Shown here piece by piece: positions 8,534-17,376 of a stretch of DNA of 64,000 bases (position 1 is the first letter of the stretch; each line of letters opens with the position of its first letter). The stretch comes from Roseomonas sp. E05 (GTDB lineage: Bacteria; Pseudomonadota; Alphaproteobacteria; Acetobacterales; Acetobacteraceae), in the NCBI RefSeq assembly GCF_030063475.1, contig NZ_JASIRT010000009.1:123765-187764 (forward strand), read 5' to 3'. A program made the translations under genes and the position numbers. The notes under the pieces were generated by a model. It was not told where the DNA came from and ran no database searches. It worked only from the letters and a program-made list of their open reading frames with translations.

Positions 8534-10063
8534 TCAGGCCGCGACCTCCCCGACGACGCGGGCCCGCACGCGCAATGCGCCGCCCGGCATATAGGCCAGC
8601 GGGAGATCCTCGATATCCACCAAGGCGAGGCTTTCCGCCGCCGCGCCCGAGGTCACGGCATTGGCCCGGGCGATGCGCTCCGCCTCGGCCATGGCCTCGA
8701 TGCGGGAAAGGCCCTGGAAGACCTGATCGGCCTCGCCGGAAACCTGAGCGATGGCGGCGCCAACGGCATTGGCGACATGGGCATGTGCCGGGCGCAGCAC
8801 CGCGCTGCAGCCGGCCAACCGGTCCGGCACGATGAAGGCGCCGCCCCCGACCGCCAGCAGCGGCAACTCGGCGGCCTCGGTCTTCATGCGGTCCACCGCC
8901 TCCTCCAGCATCCGGCCGGCCAGGGCGAGGACCTCGTCGCGCAGGCGGGCGGGGATATCGGCCACGCGGAATGCATCGCCGAGAGTGAGCTTCCCTGCCG
9001 CGACGGCCACGTCCGTGGTGGTCAGCACCGGGCCGCCAAAGACGCGCGCCTGTTCCAGCAACCGGAAGCCCACGCTGCGCGGCCCGATGGCGAGCGGATC
9101 GGTGGTGATGATCGAGCCGCCGCCGAGACCGATCGACAGCAGGTCGGGCATGCGGAACAGCGTGCGGACGCCACCGACCTCGACCACCGCATTGGCTTCG
9201 CGTGGGAAGCCGGCGCGCAGGGCGCCGACGTCGCTGGTGGTGCCGCCGACATCCACCACCAGCGCATCCTTGAGGCCGGTGAGGAAGGCGGCACCCCGCA
9301 TCGAGTTGGTGGGGCCGGAGGCGAAGGAAAGCACGGGGAAGCGCTCGGCCAGTTCGGCGCGCACCACCGTGCCGTCGTTCTGCGTAACGAAGAGTGCAGC
9401 CGAGAGGCCGGCCTCCTGCAACGCTGCCTCGAAGGCGCGGATGGTCTTGCGTGCCAGGGGTGCGAGGGAGGCGTTCATCAGCGCCACGTTCTCCCGCTCC
9501 AGCAGGCCGATGCGGCCGAGTTGGTGGGAGAGGGTGATGCTGGCCTCAGGGTGCTCCTGCCGCACGATCTCGCCGGCGCGGATCTCCATCGAGGGATCGA
9601 GCGGGGAGAAGATGGCGCTGATTGTCACGCAGTCGATCCCTGCGGCGCGGAGGGCGCGCGCCGCCTGCGCCACGCCACACTCGTCGAGCGGCATGATCGG
9701 GCGGCCGTCATAGTCGTGCCCGCCCTCGACCATGTGCACCGCGCCACGTGCGATAGCGGCCAGATCTTCCGGCCAGTCGCAGAAGGGGGGCAGGGAGGCG
9801 GCCACCGGCATGGCCAGCCGGATGGCGCCGACCCGTGACAACTCGCGCCGCTGCACCACCGCGTTGACGAAATGCGTGGTGCCGATCATCACCGCCTGCA
9901 CGCCGCGCTGCCCGGCGGCTGCAGTGACGTCGCGCAACGCCTGCCGCACCCCGGAGAGCACGTCCTCCGTGGTGGCGGTCTTGACGGCAGCAACGATGCG
10001 GCCGCCATCCAGCAGCACCGCATCGGTATTGGTGCCGCCCACGTCGATGCCGATGCGCTTCAT
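8534..10063 (-). CDS. Short HyuA-type hydantoinase/oxoprolinase
   Basis: 509 residues, clearly shorter than the roughly 690 of a canonical HyuA. It opens with the ASKHA ATP-binding motif GIDVGGTNTDAVLLDGG, and a second glycine-rich segment, VVDVGGTTSDVGALRAGFP, lies mid-protein. Short HyuA proteins of this size typically occur beside DUF917 proteins, as here: its ATG at 10063 overlaps the DUF917 stop by 4 nt (ATGA). It is the last gene of the eight-gene operon starting at the cupin gene. I expect ATP-dependent opening of a cyclic amide or a related carboxylate activation. No HyuB partner is present in this operon, so DUF917 may be the functional partner. A longer open frame to 10630 only reads DUF917 out of frame. 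Confidence 0.85.
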   Translation of the reverse strand: MKRIGIDVGGTNTDAVLLDGGRIVAAVKTATTEDVLSGVRQALRDVTAAAGQRGVQAVMIGTTHFVNAVVQRRELSRVGAIRLAMPVAASLPPFCDWPEDLAAIARGAVHMVEGGHDYDGRPIMPLDECGVAQAARALRAAGIDCVTISAIFSPLDPSMEIRAGEIVRQEHPEASITLSHQLGRIGLLERENVALMNASLAPLARKTIRAFEAALQEAGLSAALFVTQNDGTVVRAELAERFPVLSFASGPTNSMRGAAFLTGLKDALVVDVGGTTSDVGALRAGFPREANAVVEVGGVRTLFRMPDLLSIGLGGGSIITTDPLAIGPRSVGFRLLEQARVFGGPVLTTTDVAVAAGKLTLGDAFRVADIPARLRDEVLALAGRMLEEAVDRMKTEAAELPLLAVGGGAFIVPDRLAGCSAVLRPAHAHVANAVGAAIAQVSGEADQVFQGLSRIEAMAEAERIARANAVTSGAAAESLALVDIEDLPLAYMPGGALRVRARVVGEVAA

Positions 10064-11136
10064 GACGGGAACACCGAGGTGAAATCGAGATCGTAGCCAA
10101 AGGCGCGGGGACCGACGAAGTCCAGGCCCCGCGGGGAGAGGAAGACCGGCGGCGCCGGCAGCGCGATGACGGTGACACGCTGGCCGTAGCGGATGGTTTC
10201 GGTGCCGATTGCCTCGCCGGAGGTGGTGTCCAGCACACAGATCAGGTCCGGCGTCATCACCCGCGCGACGCCATTCTGCCAGCCCACCGCCCATTCGTTC
10301 TGAAAAGCCAACTCGAAGCGGTGACCGCGGTCGGCGTCCAGGCCATCGAGTTTTGCCACGCCGCGCAGGAAGCCCTCCGTGGTGCGGCGCTCGATATCCG
10401 CCACCTTGCCGGTGAAGAGCTTGAGGCCCTCCTGGCTCTTGAGCACGGCGGCGATCGGGTCGCGATGCTCGCGTTGCGCCGCCTGGATGGCATAGCCGAG
10501 TTCGATCGCCTTGCTGGTGGTGTGCAGGATACCCCAACGCTTGACTTCCGCTCCGCTGCGCGGCGCCTTGCAATTGGCCACCGTGGAACCAAGCTCGACG
10601 CACATCTTGCGGGCCATGCGTTCCATCCATTTCCAGCTGGGCACCTTCGCGACGATGCCCTCGATGCCGCGTGGATCGACCATGGCGAGCGGCCAGGGGC
10701 GCAGATCCCCAACCGCGAAGCTGGTCATCTGCGCCTCGGGATAGGCGCGGCCCATGGCATCCGCATCGACCACCGGCCTGCCCAGCTCGGCGGCGGCGAG
10801 CAGCGGCTTGACGCCGTTGTTGCCGCCGATCTCGACGCTCATGATGGCGCGGAAGGTGATGCCGAGATACTCCTCCATCAGCTGCACGGCGCGAGCGATG
10901 CTGGCGCTGTCGGCCAGCCTCTCCTGGCTGACCAGCGGGGCGCCCATGTTGGAGACGACAGCAACCTGGTCGTCATCCGCCAGCTCCTCGGGTGCCAGCA
11001 GCGCGACGCGCTTCCCCTCGGCATAAAGCCGCCGCATGTTCAGCAGTGCCAGATAGGGCGAGCCGCCGCCGCCAGTGCCCAGCACCCAGGCGCCGGTCGC
11101 GAGCGCCTCGATATCGTCGAGCGTCAGGTCGCGCAT
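10060..11136 (-). CDS. DUF917 family protein
   Basis: 358 residues, matching the DUF917 family in length and in its N-terminal signature: ALATGAWVLGTGGGGSPYLA (about residues 11-30), then VSNMGAPLVSQER and MSVEIGGNNGVKPLLAAAELG. The biochemical role of the family is not settled. It is repeatedly found beside hydantoinase/oxoprolinase genes and is sometimes fused to them. It sits between AroM-like (3-nt gap) and the short HyuA (4-nt overlap), so co-translation with HyuA is likely, and I infer that the two form one enzyme. The glycine-rich TGGGGSPY stretch could bind a nucleotide or phosphate, but I see no proven catalytic motif. Confidence 0.85.
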   Translation of the reverse strand: MRDLTLDDIEALATGAWVLGTGGGGSPYLALLNMRRLYAEGKRVALLAPEELADDDQVAVVSNMGAPLVSQERLADSASIARAVQLMEEYLGITFRAIMSVEIGGNNGVKPLLAAAELGRPVVDADAMGRAYPEAQMTSFAVGDLRPWPLAMVDPRGIEGIVAKVPSWKWMERMARKMCVELGSTVANCKAPRSGAEVKRWGILHTTSKAIELGYAIQAAQREHRDPIAAVLKSQEGLKLFTGKVADIERRTTEGFLRGVAKLDGLDADRGHRFELAFQNEWAVGWQNGVARVMTPDLICVLDTTSGEAIGTETIRYGQRVTVIALPAPPVFLSPRGLDFVGPRAFGYDLDFTSVFPS

Positions 11137-11139
11137 GGC

Positions 11140-11820
11140 TCACTCCGGCAGCAGGCAGGCGGCGGCACGGGCGGCGGTCGCGATGGAAAGCAGGATGGGG
11201 CAGTCGAGATGCCGCGCCATCCGCTCCTTGTCGGCGCGCGTATAGGACATGCAGTCGAGCAGCACGAGGTCCGGCTTCTGCGCCGCCATCTCGCGCGCGG
11301 CGGCGTCCACGGTGGCCTCATCCGAGAGCGGACGGAGGGAGCGCAGAACCGTCTCCAGCCCCTCCCGGGCCCGTTTGGCGCCGAGGGGGGCGAGCTGCTC
11401 GGGCAGGGGCAGGAAGATGCCGAGCCGCCCGCGCGGCAGCAGCGCCGCCGACAATGCGTTCAGCACCGCCGAGGGCTGCACCAGATCGGCACGCTGCGGC
11501 AGGCCCTGGAAGCTGCCGGTGCAACACAGCAATGTCGGCCCACCATGCTGCAGCTTCTCCGCCAGCCGGGCGGTGACCACGGCCTTGGAAATGGTCGTCG
11601 TCTCACCGGAGGGCAGCACGGTGAAGAGTGTGTCGGCGTTGCCCTGTGGTGCGGCGTCGCGGGCGATCTCCTGCCGCGTCATGCCATCCAGCGCACCTTC
11701 CATGGCGATGCGCAGGCCAGGTACGGCAAGGGCGATCTGCTCTTCCAGCTCGCGTCGCGGTGCCTGGCCGATGACAAGGACGCGCAGCACGGCCGGAGAG
11801 GGAAGAGGCGCTTCAGGCAT
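11140..11820 (-). CDS. AroM family protein
   Basis: 226 residues similar to AroM, an uncharacterised protein whose E. coli member lies next to aroL. It opens with a hydrophobic strand, [12 protein letters not shown], and contains [15 protein letters not shown] and [18 protein letters not shown]. Cysteines within two loops (CCTG and LDCMSY) resemble the paired catalytic cysteines of the Asp/Glu/hydantoin racemase superfamily. That comparison is mine and is tentative. The gene overlaps the upstream ABC ATPase by 8 nt and precedes DUF917 by 3 nt, so it belongs to the operon. A racemase step ahead of stereospecific ring opening by HyuA/DUF917 would fit, but is unproven. Confidence 0.75.
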   Translation of the reverse strand: MPEAPLPSPAVLRVLVIGQAPRRELEEQIALAVPGLRIAMEGALDGMTRQEIARDAAPQGNADTLFTVLPSGETTTISKAVVTARLAEKLQHGGPTLLCCTGSFQGLPQRADLVQPSAVLNALSAALLPRGRLGIFLPLPEQLAPLGAKRAREGLETVLRSLRPLSDEATVDAAAREMAAQKPDLVLLDCMSYTRADKERMARHLDCPILLSIATAARAAACLLPE

Positions 11821-12880
11821 CGGCGAGCATCACCGGGTCATCGGCCTGCCAGGTCAGGCCGAGTGTGGCGCCAGGCTCCAGCGATCCCGCCTCGGCATGG
11901 CGGGGCACACGGGCGAGCATACCTTGCTCGCCGGGCAGGGAAAGTTTCAGCAGCACGGAATCCCCCAGGAAGTTCGCTTCCTCAACGGTGGCGTCCACCA
12001 GACCGGCGCCGGGCGGGCAGAGCCGCACTCGCTCCGGCCGCAGCGCCACACTGGCGCGGCCTTGCCTCGCTTCCGGAAGCGGCAGCCGCCAGCCGCCGGG
12101 CATCAGCAGGGCCAGGCCACTGGCCTCGCCATCGAGAATGTTGGTGTCACCGATGAAGTCGGCGACGAAGCGGTCCACTGGCCGGTCGTAGATTTCGCGC
12201 GGCGCGCCGCACTGCGCCACCTTGCCAGCGCGCATCACGGCGATGCGGTCGGACATGGTCAGCGCCTCCTCCTGGTCATGCGTGACGTAGATCATCGTCA
12301 GGCCGAGGCGGCGGTGCAGCGTCTTCAGCTCGAACTGCATCTGCTGACGCAGCTTCTTGTCGAGGGCGCCCAGCGGTTCGTCGCAGAGCAGCACGGCAGG
12401 GTTGATGACGATGGCGCGCGCCAGCGCCACGCGCTGCTGCTGGCCACCGGAAAGCTGCGCGGGCCGGCGGTCCTCGAAGCCGGTCAGCCGCACCAGCGCC
12501 AGGGCCTCCCGCACGCGGGTGGCGATCTCGGGCTTCGGAACCTTGCGCATGCGCAGCCCGAAGGCGACGTTCTCGGCAATAGTCCGGTGCGGGAAGAGCG
12601 CGTAGTTCTGGAACACCATGCCCATGTCGCGCCGCTCGGGCGGCAGGGGCGTGATGTCCTGCGCGCCGAGGCGGATCTGGCCGGAATCCGGCGCCTCGAA
12701 GCCTGCAACCATGCGCAGCGTGGTGGTCTTGCCGCAGCCCGAGGGACCGAGGAGGGAGAAGAACTCACCCTCCTCGATCCGCAGGGAGACGTTGTCCACA
12801 GCGGGAGCACCGTTGCCGAAGCTCTTGCTCAGGGACTGCAGCGCCAGGGCGCGGGCGCCCTGGCCTCCGGTCTCAGCCAC
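11813..12880 (-). CDS. ABC transporter ATP-binding protein, PotA/spermidine-putrescine type
   Basis: 355 residues. Walker A GPSGCGKT is at residues 45-52, the signature LSGGQ at 143-147, and Walker B at VLLCDEP, followed by the H-loop [17 protein letters not shown]. The C-terminal third is a TOBE domain ([10 protein letters not shown] region), as in PotA, FbpC and UgpC. It energises the two permeases encoded upstream (14720-15601 and 13941-14723) with the binding protein at 12887-13915. It overlaps the AroM-like gene by 8 nt. The transporter class usually moves polyamines, iron or small organic cations; here co-transcription with hydantoinase genes points to an amide or amine substrate. Confidence 0.92.
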   Translation of the reverse strand: MAETGGQGARALALQSLSKSFGNGAPAVDNVSLRIEEGEFFSLLGPSGCGKTTTLRMVAGFEAPDSGQIRLGAQDITPLPPERRDMGMVFQNYALFPHRTIAENVAFGLRMRKVPKPEIATRVREALALVRLTGFEDRRPAQLSGGQQQRVALARAIVINPAVLLCDEPLGALDKKLRQQMQFELKTLHRRLGLTMIYVTHDQEEALTMSDRIAVMRAGKVAQCGAPREIYDRPVDRFVADFIGDTNILDGEASGLALLMPGGWRLPLPEARQGRASVALRPERVRLCPPGAGLVDATVEEANFLGDSVLLKLSLPGEQGMLARVPRHAEAGSLEPGATLGLTWQADDPVMLADA

Positions 12881-12886
12881 GATGCG

Positions 12887-13915
12887 TCAGCCCCGGAAGA
12901 TGCGGTTGACGCGGTCGTCGATGCGGTCCTTGTTCTCGTTGTACCACTGCCAGGGCATCTGAACGAGCGTCGCCACCTGCTCCGGCGTGGTCAGCAGCTT
13001 TCCGCGGTATTTCTCCGCCAGCGTCAGGTCCGAGCGGACAGGGCTGTACCAGACGGTCTCCGCCATGCTGCGCTGCACCTCCTGGCTCAGCATGAAGTTG
13101 ATCCATTCATGCGCCAGCGCCTTCTTCGGCGTGCCCGTCGTGACGGAAAGTACCTGCTCCAGTGCCATGACGCCCTCGGAGGGAGCGGCGAACTCCACGG
13201 GCACCTTGTCCTGGTTGCGATAGGCGGCGGTGTCGTGAAGCACGGCGATGTCCAATTCGCCCGCCAGGATGGCGTTCTCGGCGCCGCCGGTGAAATCGAA
13301 CAGCCGCACCGGCTTCACCGCCTCCATCGCCTTGAAGGAGGCGTCAAGGTCCTTGAAGCCCTTGCCGTAGACCTTGCCGGCCATCATGAACAGCGCCTGG
13401 CCCAGGGAGTTGGCCGGAATCACGTAGCTGGCACGCTTGCCGGCATATTCCGGCTTCCAGAAATCCTTCCAGCTCGCCGGCGCCGCCTGGATGCGGTCCT
13501 TGCGCCAGGCCAGCCCGATGGCCGAGGTGAAGATGACGATGCCGACGATGGAATCGGAGGTCGCGTAAGGATAGGTCTTGGCCGCGTTGGGCACCAGCTT
13601 CAGGTCGGGCCGCCGCTCCACCAGCCCCTGCTCGAAGACGGACCATTGCTCGTTGCTGTTGGTGTGCAGCACGTCATAGACCGGGCGGCCGCGCGGGCTG
13701 GCCAGCAGCTTCGGTACGAAGGGGAAGGCGGTATCCACCTCCACCGTGCAGTTATGCGCCTTCTCGAAGGTGGGGATGTGCTTCGAGCGCATCACCTCGC
13801 CCCAGGCGCCGCCCCAGCCGGTGATGCGCAGCGTGTTGGCCTCCTGCGCACCGAGCAGGGTGGGCATGGCGAGGGTGCCTGCGGCGGCACCTAGCAACGT
13901 TCTTCGATTCAGCAT
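12887..13915 (-). CDS. Periplasmic extracellular solute-binding protein, PotD-like
   Basis: 342 residues from the ATG at 13915. The export signal begins MLNRRTLLGAAAGTLAMPTL, with a twin-arginine-like NRRTLL, and mature protein likely starts after LLGAQEA. The fold signature is of the PotD/AfuA class: ITGWGGAWGE near the N-terminus, VYDVLHTNSNEQWSVFEQGL, and GAENAILAGELDIAVLHDT. It would deliver substrate to the PotB/C-like permeases. It lies 25 nt downstream of the PotC-like permease and 6 nt upstream of the ATPase. A longer open frame to 14104 is not homologous. The ligand is unknown. Confidence 0.9.
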   Translation of the reverse strand: MLNRRTLLGAAAGTLAMPTLLGAQEANTLRITGWGGAWGEVMRSKHIPTFEKAHNCTVEVDTAFPFVPKLLASPRGRPVYDVLHTNSNEQWSVFEQGLVERRPDLKLVPNAAKTYPYATSDSIVGIVIFTSAIGLAWRKDRIQAAPASWKDFWKPEYAGKRASYVIPANSLGQALFMMAGKVYGKGFKDLDASFKAMEAVKPVRLFDFTGGAENAILAGELDIAVLHDTAAYRNQDKVPVEFAAPSEGVMALEQVLSVTTGTPKKALAHEWINFMLSQEVQRSMAETVWYSPVRSDLTLAEKYRGKLLTTPEQVATLVQMPWQWYNENKDRIDDRVNRIFRG

Positions 13916-13940
13916 GGTGAAGTCTCCGTTTTCCTGGGTC

Positions 13941-14723
13941 TTACAGCCGGGTTGAGTTCTGCAGGCCGACGGTGCGCTCGATCGCCAGCACCAGCAGTAC
14001 CGCGAGCAGGATGGAGACGGTGCTGGCAGCGGCGATGGTGCCGTCGAAATCGAAGCGGAGGTAGTTGAACATGGCGATGGGCAGCGTCTCCTCGCCAGGC
14101 GCAACGAGGAAGAGGCTCACCGGGAACTGATCGAAACTGGTGATGAAGGCGAACATGCAGCCGGCGATCACGCCCGGGCGGATCAGCGGCAGCGTCACCT
14201 CGCGGAACACCGTGGCCGGCGAGGCGCCGAGGCCGCGCGCGGCTTCCTCGATGGAGCGGTCGGCATTGGCCAGCACCGCCAGCACAGTGCGCATCACATA
14301 GGGAATGGCGACCACGGTGTGCCCCACCAGCAGCACACTGCTGCTGCGGCCAATGCCCAGCACCATGACGAGCTGGAACATGGCGAAGCCGGTCAGCAGC
14401 CCCGGCAGAACCAGGGGCGAGAGGAACAACGCCGTCAGGAACCCGCTCCCCGGCAGGTTGCCGCGCGCGATGGCCAGTGCCGCCGCTGTGCCGATGCAGC
14501 CCGCCAGCAGCGCCGTGCCCACGCCGAGCTCCAGCGAGAGCATGAAGGCGTGCATGAAGTCACGGCTATGCAGGAACTTGTCGTACCAGCGGAGTGAGAA
14601 CCCACTGGGCGGAAAGGCGATGAACGGCTCGGGGTTCAGCGCGAAGAGGATGACGATGGCCACCGGCAGCAACAGGAAGGCCAGGATCAACCCGTTCAGG
14701 ACATAGAACCAGCGGCCCATCAC
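13941..14723 (-). CDS. ABC transporter permease, PotC-like
   Basis: 260 residues with about six transmembrane helices. The first (FYVLNGLILAFLLLPVAIVI) is followed by a large periplasmic loop, and the last ends near VSILLAVLLVLAIERTVGL. The cytoplasmic EAA loop that docks on the ATPase is IEEAARGLGASPATVFREV. Its start overlaps the stop of the PotB-like permease by 4 nt (ATGA), so the two permeases are translationally coupled. It is the second permease of the operon's importer. Confidence 0.92.
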   Translation of the reverse strand: MMGRWFYVLNGLILAFLLLPVAIVILFALNPEPFIAFPPSGFSLRWYDKFLHSRDFMHAFMLSLELGVGTALLAGCIGTAAALAIARGNLPGSGFLTALFLSPLVLPGLLTGFAMFQLVMVLGIGRSSSVLLVGHTVVAIPYVMRTVLAVLANADRSIEEAARGLGASPATVFREVTLPLIRPGVIAGCMFAFITSFDQFPVSLFLVAPGEETLPIAMFNYLRFDFDGTIAAASTVSILLAVLLVLAIERTVGLQNSTRL

Positions 14724-15601
14724 GCAGCTCCCGGCGCGCGTGCCATGACGCGGTTGTAGGCGCCCACCAGCAGCAATGCGACGATCAGCAGCACGATGCC
14801 GAGCGCTGCCGCGAAGCCCAGATTGAAGCTGGAGGAAATCTGCTGATAGACCAGCATCGGCAGGGTCTGGATATTGTAGTTGCCGATGACGATCGGCGTC
14901 ACATAGGCGCTGATCGCCAGGGCGAAGACCAGCAGCGAGCCAGCCAGGATGCCGGGCATGGAAAGCGGCAGCGTCACCTGCAGGAAGGCGGCGGCGCTGC
15001 TAGCGCCGAGGCCGCGCGCCGCCTCCTCCAGTCGCGTGTCGATGCGGGCGATGACGCCGCTCAGCGTCAGGATCATGAACGGCACGTAGATGTGCGCCAG
15101 CGCCACCACCACGGCCGCCTCGCTGCCCAGGAACTGGATCGGCTCGTCGGTCAGACCCAGCCAGGCAAGGCTGCCATTGATCACGCCGCGGTTGGAGTAC
15201 ATGGCGAGCCAGGCATAGGTGCGCACCACAAGGCCCATCATCATCGGCGCCAGCACCGCCATCATCAGCAGCGTCCGCGTTGTGCGGCTGCGTGCGCGGG
15301 CCAGCCAGAGCGCCAGCGGATAGCCGATCAGCAGCGAGACAATGGTCGTCGAGAGGCCCAGCCGCACCGTGATCCAGAGCGTCTCCAGGTAGTAGACGTC
15401 ATCGAGGATGCGCTCGAAGTGTCGTGTGGTGAAGCGCGGGTTCGGCACCACCATGGGGTTGCCGCTGAGCACCGACATCGTCGCCATGGTCAGGAAAGGC
15501 ACGGCGAAGAACAGTATGAACATCGCCAGGGCAGGCGTCAGCAGCAGCCAGGCGGAGCTTCGCGGCAGGGTGGGCGCCCCATGGGCGGTGACGGCGGCCA
15601 T
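14720..15601 (-). CDS. ABC transporter permease, PotB-like
   Basis: 293 residues from the ATG at 15601. The first helix is WLLLTPALAMFILFFAVPFL, and the EAA loop is LEEAARGLGASSAAAFLQV. Six helices are predicted by eye. It lies 2 nt downstream of the cupin stop, so it is the second gene of the operon. The open frame continues upstream to 16156, but that part overlaps the cupin and the MocR gene and lacks permease character, so I reject it. With the PotC-like partner it forms the membrane channel for the PotD-like binding protein. Confidence 0.92.
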   Translation of the reverse strand: MAAVTAHGAPTLPRSSAWLLLTPALAMFILFFAVPFLTMATMSVLSGNPMVVPNPRFTTRHFERILDDVYYLETLWITVRLGLSTTIVSLLIGYPLALWLARARSRTTRTLLMMAVLAPMMMGLVVRTYAWLAMYSNRGVINGSLAWLGLTDEPIQFLGSEAAVVVALAHIYVPFMILTLSGVIARIDTRLEEAARGLGASSAAAFLQVTLPLSMPGILAGSLLVFALAISAYVTPIVIGNYNIQTLPMLVYQQISSSFNLGFAAALGIVLLIVALLLVGAYNRVMARAPGAA

Positions 15602-15603
15602 GC

Positions 15604-15936
15604 TCAGTCCACGATGAAGAGGCGGGCGCCGGCCTCGGTCGAGGAGCGGTGCGCCGCGTCGCCGAAATCCGAGACGGTGTAGCCCTGGCCGGCGGAGAAG
15701 GTGAAGCGGCGGCCGTCCTTCAGCTCCGTGCGCAGCTCGCCTTCCAGCACGTAGATGATGTGGCCGCGGTCGCACCAATGGTCGGCGAGATAGCCCGGCG
15801 AATACTCCACCACGCGCATGCGCACTTCGCCGTTGTTCAGCGTGCGCCAGAGCGCCGTTCCGGTGATGCCCTGGTGCTCGGTGGCCGGCAGGGCATTCCA
15901 ATGGACTTCGGTGAAGGGCAGGGGCGGAAGCTTCAA
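15604..15936 (-). CDS. Small cupin, DHCW-motif type
   Basis: 110 residues if it starts at the TTG at 15936, which follows GGGAG at a good distance and gives MKLPPLPFTEVHW. The ATG at 16035 would run through the operator and into the divergent regulator's coding region, so I reject it. It has a single cupin barrel: D52-H53-W54-C55 with H59, then YVLEGELRTELKDGR and FSAGQGYTVSD. The His residues could hold a metal, and the Cys next to His is unusual. It is the first gene of the eight-gene operon and divergent from a MocR-type regulator across an inverted repeat. Its role might be isomerase- or lyase-like, or ligand sensing; this cannot be told from sequence. Confidence 0.8.
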   Translation of the reverse strand: MKLPPLPFTEVHWNALPATEHQGITGTALWRTLNNGEVRMRVVEYSPGYLADHWCDRGHIIYVLEGELRTELKDGRRFTFSAGQGYTVSDFGDAAHRSSTEAGARLFIVD

Positions 15937-15990
15937 GGCCGGACTCCCGTGGCAGCGCAAGGGCGGCAGCTTGCGCGGAGCAATAGCGCG

Positions 15991-16010
15991 GTGCAACAAG
16001 CATATTGCAC
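15991..16010. promoter_or_regulatory. Inverted repeat GTGCAA-N8-TTGCAC, probable MocR operator
   Basis: GTGCAA (15991-15996) and TTGCAC (16005-16010) form a perfect 6-8-6 inverted repeat in the 87-nt region between the cupin operon and the MocR-type gene, ending 13 nt before that gene's ATG. A second, offset pair, GCAATA at 15980 and TATTGC at 16003, overlaps it. The position fits autorepression and control of the operon. Confidence 0.6.
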
Positions 16011-16023
16011 TCGGAGCATTCGG

Positions 16024-17364
16024 ATGGCGAACCATCGTGAACTGGCCGACAAGGTTGCGCGGCAGATCGCCGAGGGGAAACTCCTGCCGGGCATGCGTCT
16101 GCCGCCGCAGCGGCGCTTCGCCGAGCAGCAGGATATCGCCGATTCCACCGCCGCACGGGTCTATGCTGAGTTGCGCCGCCGCGGCCTGGTTTCAGGCGAG
16201 GTCGGGCGCGGCACCTTCATCCGCAAGCCGCCGGAATTCCCGGTCTTCCGCAGCGAGGACCGGCCGGGGATTACGCTCGACCTGGAGCAAGGCTTCCCCA
16301 TGCTGCCAGCGCAACACGCGCCGCTTTCCGAGGTGCTGCGCGATCTCGCCACCCCCGAGGCGCTTGCCGACCTGTTGCGCCCGACCAGCGTCATGGGCAG
16401 CGAGCGCTACCGGCGCCTCGCCGCCGATTTCGTTGCCGCCGGGCGCTTTCAGCCGGCGCCGGAGCAGATGCTCTTCACCTCCGGCGGCCGTCAGGCCGTG
16501 GCGGCTGCCATCGCCGCGCTGGTGCCCGCCGGGCGACGGCTGGCGGTCGAGGCGCTCACCTATCCGCAGGTGAAGGCGATCGCCGGCACGCTCGGCCTGC
16601 ATCTCGTGCCGATCGCCATGGATGCGCACGGGCTGCGCCCCGATGCCCTGTCGGCGGCGCACCGGCAGGGGCCGCTGGACGGCCTCTACCTCCAACCTGC
16701 GCTGCACAATCCGCTCGGCCTCTCGATGCCGCCGGCGCGGCGGGCGGAACTCGGCGCGGTGCTGCGCCAGACCGGCATCCGGGCGGTCGAGGACGTGATC
16801 TATCGCTTCCTGCTGGGCGAGGAGCACGAGCCGCTGGCCGCCGAGGCGCCGGAGCAGGTGGTGCTGGTGGATGCAATGTCCAAGCGGCTGGCGCCGGGCC
16901 TCTCCATCGGCATCATCGCCGCGCCGCCGGCGCTCACCGAGCGCATGGCGCGGGCGATCCGCGCCGGCTGCTGGGGCGCGGGCGGCTTTGCGCAGGCCGC
17001 CTGCAGCCAATGGATCGCCAGCGGCGTGGTGCGGCAGATCGAGGCGGCGAAGCGCGCGGATGCCGCTGCGCGGCAAGCGCTGGCGCGCAGGATCCTGCCG
17101 GCGGGCACCGTGCAGGCGGACCCGCGCGCCTATCATCTCTGGCTGCGCCTGCCGGAGACCTGGTCGGCCGAGGCCTTCACCGCGCATGCAGCGCGGGCGG
17201 GGATCGCGGTCTCGCCCGGCGGCAACTTCGCTGTCCTCCGCGCCCAGGCGCCGCGGGCGGTGCGCCTGTCGCTGGCAGTGCCGCCGTTCGAGGCCCTGGC
17301 GCCCGCGCTGCACCGCCTTGCCGACGCGATGCGCGCCGGCCCGGAAGGCGGCAGCTTCGACTGA
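16024..17364 (+). CDS. MocR-type transcriptional regulator (GntR HTH fused to PLP aminotransferase fold)
   Basis: 446 residues from the ATG at 16024. Residues about 1-70 form a GntR winged helix (KVARQIAEGKLLPGMRLPPQ, then STAARVYAELRRRGLVSGEV). The remainder is a fold-type I aminotransferase-like domain with the PLP lysine K287 in VDAMSKRLAPGLSIG and LYLQPALHNPLGLSMP upstream. MocR/PdxR/GabR proteins sense amino compounds through the PLP domain and rarely catalyse. It is divergent from the cupin-Pot-AroM-DUF917-HyuA operon with an inverted repeat between them, so it most likely controls that operon in response to an amine or amino acid. An open frame reaching back to 15649 is antisense to the cupin and is not used. 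Confidence 0.9.
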   Translation: MANHRELADKVARQIAEGKLLPGMRLPPQRRFAEQQDIADSTAARVYAELRRRGLVSGEVGRGTFIRKPPEFPVFRSEDRPGITLDLEQGFPMLPAQHAPLSEVLRDLATPEALADLLRPTSVMGSERYRRLAADFVAAGRFQPAPEQMLFTSGGRQAVAAAIAALVPAGRRLAVEALTYPQVKAIAGTLGLHLVPIAMDAHGLRPDALSAAHRQGPLDGLYLQPALHNPLGLSMPPARRAELGAVLRQTGIRAVEDVIYRFLLGEEHEPLAAEAPEQVVLVDAMSKRLAPGLSIGIIAAPPALTERMARAIRAGCWGAGGFAQAACSQWIASGVVRQIEAAKRADAAARQALARRILPAGTVQADPRAYHLWLRLPETWSAEAFTAHAARAGIAVSPGGNFAVLRAQAPRAVRLSLAVPPFEALAPALHRLADAMRAGPEGGSFD

Positions 17365-17376
17365 CCGCCGCCTGCG

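Noticed and set aside
8534..10630. HyuA-DUF917 fusion suggested by the extended open frame
   Set aside because: The extra 189 codons read DUF917 out of phase. HyuA starts at 10063 with MKRIGIDVGGTNTD, overlapping the DUF917 stop by 4 nt.
10321..13894. Long plus-strand open frames across DUF917, AroM-like, ATPase and binding-protein genes
   Set aside because: All overlap real minus-strand genes in antisense and lack protein-family features; an effect of high GC.
15604..16035. Longer cupin starting at the ATG at 16035
   Set aside because: It would run through the inverted repeat and overlap the divergent MocR gene; the added residues are not cupin-like. The TTG at 15936 has a good ribosome site.
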